Positions 47,665-57,831 of a stretch of DNA of 64,000 nucleotides are shown here, piece after piece; positions within the stretch are counted from its first letter, which is position 1; each line of letters starts with the position of its first letter. This DNA comes from Nageia nagi. Its lineage: Eukaryota; Pinophyta. The position numbers and the translations under genes were made by a program. Below the pieces are notes generated by a model. The model was not told the DNA's origin. It ran no database searches and saw only the letters and a list, made by a program, of their open reading frames with translations. The stretch is taken from the NCBI GenBank assembly GCA_050084985.1, contig JBITNC010000001.1, forward strand, positions 199,516,001-199,580,000, in the 5' to 3' direction.

Positions 47665-48227
47665 TGAAGAATCTAAGTAGATTTAGTAATCTAAATTTAC
47701 ATACATTCAACAATGGAGGAAATACAAACTCATAAATCTGAATCAACAATAAAGGAATACATCACTGATACAAATAATCTAGAACTAAATATATAAATAG
47801 TAAAATCAAATATATACAATATTAAATGGAGTTCAGGTAGAACCCTCACCCAATACATGATGCTTTACTTGGTGTCTCACACCAAGATGTAACAATACAA
47901 CCAACCTAATTATATAAGCAAGCTAATAACTAAATACATAACATCATAGAGAGAACAAAATAGCCAAAATGTGAAACAATTGGAAAAGAAATGAATAAAA
48001 TAAAAAAAGACTCAAAATTGGGTGAAGTGTAACACCAAAATGTGATAACAAAAATGCAATCATGTTTGGTGAAATATGGTCACATTTCATCTAGAATGTG
48101 ATTACTACTAAATTGGGCTTTAGTGAAACGTAATGGTGGCTATGTATCTATGAAGAGAGTATGAAAAGTCAAATTTGAGCTTGGATCTTCAAGTCACATT
48201 AAAGTCTAATCAGCCCAATTTTCGACA
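47665..48227 (-). repeat. 5' LTR of element F (right)
   Basis: 563 bp, TGAAGAATC..TTTCGACA in + orientation. Confidence 0.9.
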
Positions 48228-48232
48228 TAAAT

Positions 48233-50007
48233 CTTGTTTTATTTGCAAATTTCAACAAAAAACTCATTTTATTTTTTCACAATCTTCATATATCTTAAAA
48301 TTATAAGTATTTGGTATGCTTCATGTGTTTCAAAATGAAAAACTAGAAGCAAAATAATAATCTCCACAATGCTAACAATACTACAAACTATATGTAAAGC
48401 CAATTTTAAAACTTTTTAAAGAAAAACTTAATTTTGGCCCATTGCATGATTTCTTGATGCAATACTAAGAGAGTATTAGTCTATTTATTAATTATTTTGG
48501 TGTTCCATCTAATGGATTTAAACTCATACAACCTACAATCCTTTAGATATCCTATTCTATCCTAACTAAGTAAAACCTAGCCATTCCATTCTTCCATAAT
48601 CCAACCAAAATGTTATCACATTTATCCCATCTCTCATATCGAAAACTCAAACCATATTTTTTACCACCAAAGTTCCCTCAACAAATAATAAATTTATAAT
48701 TATCAGCTTAACATCCTCTTAAATAATATAAAAATAATTCATCAACCATAAATCATCCAAATTTACTAGTAAATAAAAAAGCATTATAAAAAATTAAGAG
48801 CTATTTCTTTGACTAGGAATCCTTGGTTAGTACTTCATTAGTTCCTTGTGTCACCAACCATCACACCCATCTAAAATTTGAGATGTTAAAATTACAATCA
48901 TTTTGAGAAAAGAAAGATCCAATCGTATATAATATTCACTTAATCTTATATTATCTTTGTCCATGATAGAATATTTTGAAGAATATTGTTTCCTCAAAGC
49001 CTTTTTGAATATATTATTGATTGGTTTGATTTATTTTCAAACATTCCATTATAAACATAACACCCTTGGTTGAAACCTTCATAAGCCATTTTAATGTCAA
49101 CATTGTTTGAAAATTTGGTAAATTCTTAAACTTGATACCATTAAACAAAACATATAATGAATTTTTGTATGATTTTACTTTTAGATTTATTAAAATACAC
49201 AAAGGATGAAATATAAATTATTGAAAGAATACGTTCAACATATTTGATGAGAAATTTGTTTATTCCTTTGAGAAAGCATGTTGAAGTGAATACAGATAAG
49301 AACTTGGCTATGATTTATGAAGAGGCTATCAATGTTACAAAAGTGTTGCTTACAATTGAGGATTTTAATTATTATTTTACTATTATTAGTATAAAAAATG
49401 CAAAATCAAATGTTGAAAAGAGTGACTTCAAGATGTATCAAATGAAAAAAACCCTCAAGTTTTCTTAAGTAGATCAAATTGTAAGAGAGAAAGTAAGATT
49501 TTTAGAACCACTTAATAAAATTTTATGATTTATACTATAATAAAAAATTATTAAAACAAAAATATCTTAGAATTGATATTTTATTAATAGCCTTCTTCCT
49601 TGGTATAAGTGGAATGAGTATTATTATGTCGAGAGGCATAACTACAATGGCAGCCAAGGGGGTGGTGTGGGGAGCCAAAATATTGCATCATCTATCTGAT
49701 TATAAACATTTGGTACACTATTTTGATTTTATTAAAATTTTAATACAAATCTAAATATATTAATTTTAATAAATATTTTTTATATATAAATGAAATGTTT
49801 AATAAATTTCAAATCATAAAATAAAATTAATTAGAATTCAACTATTTAACTATATCCTATATCCAAGATAAATGTCTCGAAAATGATATCTCTTGGTATT
49901 TCTTGATATATAAGGGGTTATATAAAAGCTCATAAATATAACTTGGTAAAAGGTCTTTGTATAAAATGGTGGAAAAACTTAAACAAAAAGAGATACATAT
50001 CACTTGG
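48233..50007. other. Unassigned AT-rich sequence between F and G
   Basis: No recognisable gene or repeat. The open frames at 49014-49202 (-) and 49244-49468 (+) have no family motif. Confidence 0.45.
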
Positions 50008-50083
50008 TATGTATGTACATGTATACATATACATATATGTATATGCGCATGCATATGTGTACACACATATATGTGTGTGTGCA
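50008..50083. repeat. 76-bp perfect alternating purine-pyrimidine tract
   Basis: A TATG/TACA/GTGT mixture in which every step alternates pyrimidine and purine, including GCGCATGCATATGTG. It ends 3 bp before the target duplication of chromovirus G. Such tracts can form Z-DNA or cruciforms. Confidence 0.9.
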
Positions 50084-50090
50084 AGTGATT

Positions 50091-50502
50091 TGTTATGATG
50101 CTATGAATATGAAAGGGAAATATTGCAAAAATGTAAATGAATATTGATTTGAACAAGAAAATGGAAACTAATCTAATGGAAATAACATAGCATGCGCTAA
50201 TAAGTAGAATATGAAATAACAATAATAAGTAGATAAGGATAGGATTTTACTAAATAGTAACATAATCATAGGTCGCTTTGAGAGGGATACCTCCTTAAAA
50301 CTCCAAAAGTGAAAAATAATGTTCAAGATGCCTTTTTCCACACACATTCTACCAATTTATAATATACTAACCCTAACCCTAATAGTTATGCAAAATCAGG
50401 CCCTACCCTTACAATCACAATATTATGGTTTACAATATAGATCGATAATTTAATTAAAATACTAATACTAACACTAAAATGTTAGGATGTGGGATCCTAA
50501 CA
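50091..50502 (-). repeat. 3' LTR of chromovirus G (left)
   Basis: 412 bp. AAGAGGGATGGCA on the minus strand directly precedes it (the polypurine tract, + coordinates 50503-50515). Confidence 0.95.
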
Positions 50503-50519
50503 TGCCATCCCTCTTAGTA

Positions 50520-50960
50520 TGAAGCTTTTTCCTCAAAGCTTGAAGTGTGGAAACTATTGCTGTAGTTGATGAAGTATTTCCCATGTTACATCTTTTGGTG
50601 CCATGCCTTACCACTGCATAAGGACTTCTGTGATGTAGTAGTTACAAAGCTATCATGAAATTTGATCCAAAACAACCTTAGGTAAAATTTCCATTGATCC
50701 ATCCTCTACTAACTCAAGTAATTATGTCTAAACCCAAACCTCTGATCCAACCACTTTCTTGAGATAGGAGACATGAAACATTGGGTGAATCTTGGAAGAA
50801 GTAGGAAGCTTCAATTTGTATGCAACTGGGCCAATGCAATGTAACAACTTATAGGCACCATAAAACTTTGGGGCCAATTTTTGAGGGCCTTTTATTATTA
50901 AGGATTTTTGGTGATAAGGTTGTAGCCTCAGAAAGACCATGTCATCTACCTGGAACTCCC
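50520..50960 (-). pseudogene. Integrase C-terminus and chromodomain of chromovirus G
   Basis: Open stretch 50728-50940: VFLRLQPYHQKSL, KLAPKFYGAYKLLHCIGPVAY and HPMFHVSYLKKVVG (GPF/Y module). After a frame break, ITEVLMQW and GMAPKDVTWE (chromodomain end) follow. Confidence 0.9.
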
Positions 50961-50999
50961 TTTTGACACGTTGTTGATCAACCTATTATTTCATATGGT

Positions 51000-51700
51000 G
51001 TTGGTATATCTAAATTTTATCCTAGAGAAAATGAAAAATATCATCTTGAGTAACTAAAGTTGAGTCAACTACCTAAACTTTATTGGTACCTACAACATAC
51101 AAGATGATTGGTGGTGGAGCTTGACCATACTAGCTTCATAGGTGGTCATCTTACTAGTAGAATGATAAGATGTATTATACCACCACTCAACCAAGGGAAG
51201 CCATCATGCCCAATGCATAGGTTATGCTGAAGCAAAATAATGTAAATATGTTTCCAAACATTTGTTAACAATTTTAGTTTGACCATCAGTTTGTGAGTGA
51301 TATGCTGAGCTCATGTTTAGTTGGGTACCTTGCAGCTTGAAAATCTCTTACCAAAAATGGCTTGTAAAAGTGGGATCATGATCACTAACAATCATATTTG
51401 GCATGACATGTAGTTTAAAAATTGTATTCAAGAATAATTGTGTCACTATCACTGCCTTGTAGGGATGAGCCAATGAACCAAAATGAGCATATTTGGATAA
51501 CCGATAAACCACCACTAGAATAACTGATTTACCATTAGATTTAGTAAGGCATTTAATGAAATCCATTGAGATATCAATCCATGTACAAGTAGGTATGGGA
51601 AGAGGTTTAAGGATTCCTAAAGTACCCATTGTCTCACCCTTTTATCATTGACACACATCACAAGCTACCATAAATTGCTCAATGTCCAATTTCTTACTTG
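51000..51700 (-). pseudogene. Integrase core of chromovirus G
   Basis: Open stretch 51348-51629 contains DISMDFIKCLTKSNG (first catalytic Asp), VVYRLSKYAHF and PNMIVSDHDPTFTSHFW (second catalytic Asp). The third acidic residue lies in decayed sequence below 51348. Confidence 0.9.
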
Positions 51701-51989
51701 CCCAATAGAATGACCATGCCACTTGCTTATAAGTTATCAAAAATATAGCATGTTTTGATGTAGGTGTGGAATGCAATTTGGAAAGTATTTCTAATTTACA
51801 TTTTGAAGGAGATGGTAACAAAATTCAACCTTTGAATATCAAAATACCATTATGCCATGTGTGGTGTGGTTTACTTGTGGGGTCTTGAGTGATTTGTTTT
51901 AACAATTCTTGGGTAGAGCTATCCTCTGCCCACTCGTGTTTAACTTTATCTAACCATTGACGAATAGGAGATGAAAGATCTTACAATGC

Positions 51990-52440
51990 TACTTGATCTT
52001 CAAATTTTTTAGATAGAGCATCAATAATCACATTCTGTTTACCTTTATGATATACTATCTCATAATCATACCCTAGTATTTTGGTCACCCATTTTTGTTG
52101 CTCAAGCATAGATATACATTGCTTAATGAAAAATTTCAAACTTTGATGATCTGTAAGGATTATGAAATGGAAACCAATGAGATATGATCTCTAGCATTAA
52201 ACTACATGAATGATGGCAAGCATTTCTTTTTCACAAGTGGATTTACCCAAATTTTTATTAGAGAGTGCTCTATTAGTGAACACTAAGGGACACCACTCTT
52301 GCATCAATACTACCTCAATTCCTACTCCATAAGCATCACTTTCTATCATAAAGGTTTTAGAAAAATGTGGCATTGCTAATACTAGGGTGGTACACATCGC
52401 ATCCTTGAGCTTAAGAAAAGTTGCCTCAGCTTAAGGGGAC
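51990..52440 (-). pseudogene. RNase H domain of chromovirus G
   Basis: Open stretch 52197-52397: FSKTFMIESDAYGVGIEVVL (catalytic Asp), ALSNKNLGKSTCEKEMLAI (catalytic Glu). The DALS-like end lies near 52010-52020. Confidence 0.88.
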
Positions 52441-52499
52441 CATTGTAATGCATTCTTTTTCAACAAAATGGTTAGAGGTGCTGCAATCTTACCATAATT

Positions 52500-53240
52500 C
52501 TTCACAAATTTCCTATAGTAGCCTTTCAACCCCAAGAATCCTTGAAGACTTTTCAAATATGTCAGAATAGACTAGTTTTGCATGTCAGTAATCTTTTATG
52601 GATCTATCTTAACTCCCTGTTTGGATATAATATGGCCTAAGTAGTCAATTTCCCTCTTATCTAATGAACATTTTGATTTTTTTGCATATAGCTAGTGTTC
52701 CTTAAAAATTTGTAAGGTTTGGTCAACATATGCCACATGTTCTTGCCATGTCTTACTATAGATCAAGATACCATCAAAGAAAATTAAAATGAAATTTCTA
52801 AGGAATGGATGAAACACATGATTCATTAAACTTTGAAATTTGGATGGAGCATTTATGAGGCCAAAAGGCATGACTAAGAACTCATAATGGCCCTCATGGG
52901 TGCAAAATGCAATTTTTGGTATATCCTCATCCTTGAGGAAAATTTGGTGATACCTAGATTGTAGGTCCAACTTGGAAAAATATCTTGCCCCATGTAGTTT
53001 ATCCAATAATTCATCAATGAATGGTATGGAAAATTTATCCTTGATGGTAATTTTATTGATGGCCTTAAAATCCACACACATATGCCATGAACCATCTTTC
53101 TTATGAACTAATAATTGGAGTAGAATATGGGTTTATGCTAGGTCAAATTACTCCTGCATCTAACAATTCTTGAACTAATTTTTTAATTTTATTTTTTTGT
53201 AAACAAGGATACCGATAAGGATGAATGTTTGGTGGTTGAC
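52500..53240 (-). pseudogene. Reverse transcriptase of chromovirus G with destroyed active site
   Basis: Open stretch 52692-53081: [53 protein letters not shown] and [15 protein letters not shown]. The second Asp of the catalytic pair is Gly (GGT, minus strand of 52770-52772). The rest of this stretch is open, so loss of catalysis may have come early or after death. The order of events cannot be told. Confidence 0.93.
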
Positions 53241-53559
53241 TTCCTAGCACCAACTGGATAGCCTAATCATGAGATTTTTGGGTGGTAAGCCTATTAGTTC
53301 CTCAAAGGCACATGCATGATTACTCAAGATGGATTGCAAGTCCTTAAGCTTTGTGACTTCAAATTTGATGATTGCTAAAGAGTAGAACTATGCTAGCATT
53401 CCCTTTCCAATTTTTCATAGGATCTTTTCCATGCAATGGGAGCTCATAATTTGTGAAAGTCCAACTTGTAATCCCCTAAGAGTATACCCTTATTTGGCTA
53501 TCTTTAAGGTCATCCATAGCTCTATAAAATTCCACTGCATGATGCCTAAAGTCAACCAT

Positions 53560-54060
53560 TACACCCCAAAACCATATCACATCCCCCAAGTGGTAAAGCG
53601 TACATGTCACTTTTCAAAGTATAGTGGCCCATGCTTAGTTTGACATTTTAACATATACCTTTACATGTTATTTTTCCTCCATTACCAACCATAACCTCAA
53701 AATTATTTGTAAGGTGGATGTAACAATCAATAACCTTAACTACCCAAGGATCAATAAAATTATGAGTACTTTCTAAATCTAATAATATGATGAGAGTGTG
53801 CTTTTTAAAAAACCCTTTGACCTTCATAGTTTGAGGGGTAGTAATTCTTGCTAATGCACTGTAAGAGATAACCAGGGCCTCCTCATATAGAATTTTCTCT
53901 ATAGCCTCTATAGGTGCACTCTCATATTCTTCCTTAATAGGATCATTAGCATTAAGAAAATATAACTTTTGTTGAGTACAATGATGATTATGAATAAATT
54001 TCTCATCATAATTATAGCATAAACCCTTGTTTTGATGCTCTTACATTTCCTCTCATGTCA
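53560..54060 (-). pseudogene. Protease and gag zinc-knuckle region of chromovirus G
   Basis: Minus strand: GLCYNYDEKFIHNHHC (zinc knuckle, second Cys replaced by Tyr), YFLNANDPIKEEY, then IILLDLESTHNFID, the retropepsin site with Leu at the usual Ser position, then DMYALPLGD. Confidence 0.8.
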
Positions 54061-54922
54061 ACTTCTTAGTTTGCATTATGCAATTTGGTGGTGGGGCACT
54101 TGTGTTATTAGAGGAATGGGAATTATTATGTGTTTTTGTGAATGGGAGTCTTACATTTTGTCAATGGGAATTGGCCTTGTCTTCAACAAGCTTAGACAAG
54201 GTAATAGCATCCATCATAGTTTTGGGATTAAACATTTGGACCTCTAGTTTAATTTTTTTCTCTAATCCATTGATAAAACAACTTATGAAAAATGCATCAT
54301 CCAACCCCTCTATGTGATTTGCTAGTTTCTCAAACTAATTTTGGTATTATTTGACTGTTGTGGTTTGATGTAACTTGGTCAATGCCCTTGTGAAATATTC
54401 ATAGTCACTAGGACCAAAATGGATCAATAATTACTGAGTAAATTCATCCTATGGAGTAGGATGAGTTTTTGAGTACCACTAGTTCCATTAGAGAGCCTCA
54501 TGATCCAAATGAAAAGTTGCAATGTGCACCTTCAATTCTTCTAGAATTTGGTTCAATGTAAAATATTGTTTAGACTTATAAATCTAGCTCATGGGATCAT
54601 CTCTATCAAATTAGAAAAAATCTAATTTGGTTGTGCATGGTATAATGAAACCACCTTGTTGGCCTTGAAAGTTATGATGATACGCCTATGAATTTCCTAA
54701 CTACCTTGATTGCTGTGAACTAGATGCATTGTTGGTATGACTGATCCTTAGTTGGACACTATCACACTTACTATTAATGGTTTGTATTTGGGTCTATAGT
54801 TATCAAATTTTATCTCTAAATGTGTTGGTAAGTGTATATACCATTTGTTGGATCATATTCTAAAATGTCATCATGGTAGGATCAGCTTGTGCTGTTGTTT
54901 GGGATCTTATCTTAGGTGCCAT
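54061..54922 (-). pseudogene. gag of chromovirus G
   Basis: Start codon at 54920-54922 (minus): MAPKIRSQTTAQADP. Further on come KLDFF.FDRDDPMS, YKSKQYFTLNQILEEL, KVHIATFHLDHEAL, HFGPSDYEYFTRALTKL, FEKLANHIEGLDDAFF and MFNPKTMMDAITLSKLVEDK: the chromoviral gag core read through about ten stops. Confidence 0.88.
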
Positions 54923-55886
54923 TTTTGGAAACTACTATTTTTAGAAACTATGATTTTTTAGAAAGTGCCTGAAAAAGTGTATTGGTGTAATATACCAAAA
55001 TGATTAGCTTAAAAAGATGATCACAATGGACTAGGTATTTCAATGATGATTTTTGGACTCCTAGACAAATTATGGGATTTTTTTATTTAGCTTTGAAGGT
55101 TTTGCTACCTTTGAACTACATTTTTGGTGGCTCTAAAAAATTTGTACTATTTTAGCTAAATACACCAAATGATCAGCTTGAAAATATTATCACAATGGGC
55201 TAGGTCTCTCAATGATGACTTTTGAACTCCCAAACAAATTATGGGACTAGATAGTGCCTAAAGTCCTCAACCATTGAACCCCCAAAACTATTACATCTAT
55301 GGGTCTATTTGCTTTTGTTAACAAATGCTAAAATGGTACATATTTTTAGTTATTTAGCTCTAAAGGTTTTGCTACCTCTAAACTAATATTTTTGGTGGCT
55401 TTAAAAAATTGCATGTCATACACTCGATCTCCTAAATCAAGGTTTTTTGTGTGAAGTAATGATTCTAGGGTAAGGATTATCTACTCTGTAGGCTTTTCTA
55501 GACAACCCTCCTATCCAACTTTCATAAGGAAAGATGTTGTGGAGATGAATTTTATGATAAGTAACTTTCTAGTGGCACTTACTAATGCACTACAGTTTAT
55601 AGATGGTTGACACAGCTTCCTACCTAGTTTTCATTTATAGCCTAGATAGTCTTTGATATACCTTTTGGTACATGGAGTCCGGTTTCGTGTAGGGTTATGT
55701 TTGAGGCTTGGATATTGGTGTAGAATTTTTTGCACCTCACTTCACATATAGCTTTATGGGCAAGTGTACTTAGCCAAAAATGATAGATCCTATTGGATAT
55801 TTTAAAACCCCTAGTATAGTGTTTCTAGCTTAGACCTCTAAGAATTTTTTTTTCAATTTTCCTATCGTAGAATGGCCCTAGAAAGA
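54923..55886 (-). other. 5' leader of chromovirus G with internal duplications
   Basis: About 960 bp between PBS and gag. ATGATYAGCTT..TATCACAATGG and the following CAAATTATGGGA block occur at about 54998 and 55167. TTTAGCTYTRAAGGTTTTGC occurs at about 55087 and 55357. Confidence 0.7.
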
Positions 55887-55900
55887 GCTTTGATACTAGA

Positions 55901-56311
55901 TGCTATGATGCTACAAATATGAAAGGGAAATATTGCAATAATGTAAATGAATATTGATTTAAACAAGAAAATGGAAACTAATCTAATGGAAATAACAAAG
56001 CATGCACTAATACATAGAACACAAAATAACAAAAATAAGCAGATAAGGATAGGATTTTACTGAATAGTAACATAATCATAGGCTACTTCAAGGGGGCTAC
56101 CTCCTTACAACTCCAAAAGTGTAAAATAATGTTCAAGATGCCTTCTTCCATACACTTCTACCAATTTATAATATATGAACCCTAACCCTAATAGTCATGT
56201 AAAATCAAGCCTTGCCCTTACAATCACAATATTACGATTTACAATATAGGTCGATAATTTAATTAAAATACTAATACTAACACTAAAATGTTAGGCTGTG
56301 GGATCCTAACA
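55901..56311 (-). repeat. 5' LTR of chromovirus G (right)
   Basis: 411 bp, differing from the left LTR by scattered substitutions and very small indels. Confidence 0.95.
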
Positions 56312-56361
56312 TGATTATTTTTAACATTATTAAGATACATAATAAAATAATCATGATTATT

Positions 56362-56365
<4 letters not shown>

Positions 56366-56401
<36 letters not shown>
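56366..56401. repeat. (AT)n microsatellite, 36 bp
   Basis: Uninterrupted AT dinucleotides about 50 bp beyond the G target site. Confidence 0.95.
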
Positions 56402-56403
<2 letters not shown>

Positions 56404-56479
56404 ATTATACATTTAAATGATTATTTTAAACCAAATTAAGATATTTACTAAAATTGCTAAGCTTATTTTGATTACCTTG

Positions 56480-57055
56480 GTCTAAAAATTCATAGATCAA
56501 GTTGTAATTACTATTATATTTATAAATATGTCTAATATCTTTGTAAAGTGGACATTTAAAGAGAAAATGAGTTTCATCTTTTATGGAATTTAGGTTACAA
56601 ATTCTTTTATCCCATGTTATTTTCGGTATTGTCTATCTACTAATTTTGCTATGTAGTTCATATGAATTAGTTCTTAATTTTATGATTAGAAGTTTCTTTT
56701 TGAGACTTATGATCTTATGTGGGTAGGATGGATGTTCAAGTTTTGGATTAATGATTTTTGTATAGTAGGTTAGTTTAATTTTATTTTTAATATTATCATT
56801 GATTCAAAAATATCAAATTACTTTATTTACAATTTGTAAGTTTAATTTGTTGCTATCCTAAAGTGGTTATGTTATTATGTATGCCCCAAATCTCAATGCA
56901 CTTATTAGAATATTTTATCAAAACTATATTAAGATATTGATTTATTAAACAGGTTTTTTGGGAAGCTATAGGTAGCCTATGTTTATCTATCTTTCTTAGT
57001 TTATAAATGTATGATTTATAAGTCATGTGTGATGAAGCTTCACAACTAACCATGA
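56480..57055 (-). pseudogene. Retroelement C-terminal remnant resembling metazoan-type LINEs
   Basis: Minus strand, in order: YKLRKIDKHRLPIASQK, YSNKCIEIWGIHNNIT (like the ..YGSEIWG.. region after RT), HKIISLKKKLLIIKLRTNSY, then after frame changes IKDETHFLFKCPLYKDIRH. The pattern DExHFLFxCPxYxxxR is what I know from the C-terminal zinc region of animal LINE RTs, not from plant zf-RVT tails (H.F..C....W). RT catalytic motifs are absent. The call rests on short motifs. Confidence 0.45.
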
Positions 57056-57125
57056 TAAAATATAAATAAATAAATAGAAATATGGATTATAAAATAATAT
57101 TTGACTTTCCTCTTCCAAAATAATT

Positions 57126-57579
57126 TGTTGGATTATGTAATGATCCCTTATTTGGCTTACATTGGTAACATGTTGAAACCCTTATGTGGGCGTCAAACTA
57201 ATATTAGAAATACTATAATATAAATAGGATCACGTATATTGCTCATTATCATAATTGGAATACCATACTTCTGATTTACCCTATTTTGGTGTATATCTAA
57301 AGACTCTACCCTATTGAAGTGGTATTTAGAGTTTTTACCCTCTCAAAGAGGTTTTTGGATATTTTTGCCTCTTGAAGTGGCTAGCAATCCCTTCCCCCCC
57401 AACTTGAAGTGGAGGCTATAATATTTAGACTTCTATTATTTGATATTCTCAATTCGATTATTATGAGTTATTATTCAATTGATATTATATGGTGATATTA
57501 TTATTTAATTTATCTTCAATTATATTATTTTTAAGATAAGTAGGATTTATTATTTTATTTTATTACCAAGTTCATTCCA
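57126..57579 (+). repeat. 5' LTR of copia element H
   Basis: TGTTGGATTATG..TTCATTCCA, 454 bp, immediately before a PBS. No second copy is found in the window. The left edge is set only by TG and may be off. Confidence 0.55.
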
Positions 57580-57581
57580 AG

Positions 57582-57593
57582 TGGTATCAAAGC
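57582..57593 (+). other. Primer-binding site of copia element H
   Basis: TGGTATCAAAGC, initiator-Met type, two bases after the LTR. Confidence 0.85.
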
Positions 57594-57831
57594 ATCAATT
57601 TTAGCTTCCTAAGGGTAAAATATTGGTAATTATTTTTCCCTTTTTGGAGCTCATATTAAAACACTTATATCCTACACATCCTTGCAAATTCTTTGATGAT
57701 ATTTTGGTGTTAATAGTAAATATAATTAAAAATTTATAGTCAAAATATCAAGCATATTAAAATTATATTCACCAATTTAAAGGTATTTGAAGTTTTATAC
57801 TAAAATTATTCTATAAAATGGAAAATAAAAA

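Larger units (their letters stand above)
44426..48227 (-). mobile_element. Non-autonomous LTR retrotransposon F
   Basis: 3802 bp with exact TAAAT target duplications (44421-44425, 48228-48232). LTRs 44426-44974 and 47665-48227. The PBS TGGTATCAAAGC (minus strand of 47651-47662) lies just left of the right LTR, so the element is on the minus strand. The 2.7-kb interior has no recognisable gag, protease, RT or integrase. Confidence 0.9.
50091..56311 (-). mobile_element. Chromovirus G (Ty3/gypsy), full length, inactivated
   Basis: 6221 bp with exact TGATT target duplications (50086-50090, 56312-56316). LTRs 50091-50502 and 55901-56311, TGYTATGATG..GGGATCCTAACA in + orientation. PBS on the minus strand (TAGTATCAAAGC, 55887-55898). 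Coding order on the minus strand: gag, protease, RT, RNase H, integrase, chromodomain. Stops and frameshifts in every domain. It belongs to the same lineage as chromovirus I, with better preserved ends. Confidence 0.95.

Noticed and set aside
49857-50222. 121-residue minus-strand frame with an Ile/His/Tyr-rich middle
   Set aside because: It is translated from the alternating purine-pyrimidine tract and runs across the chromovirus G LTR boundary.
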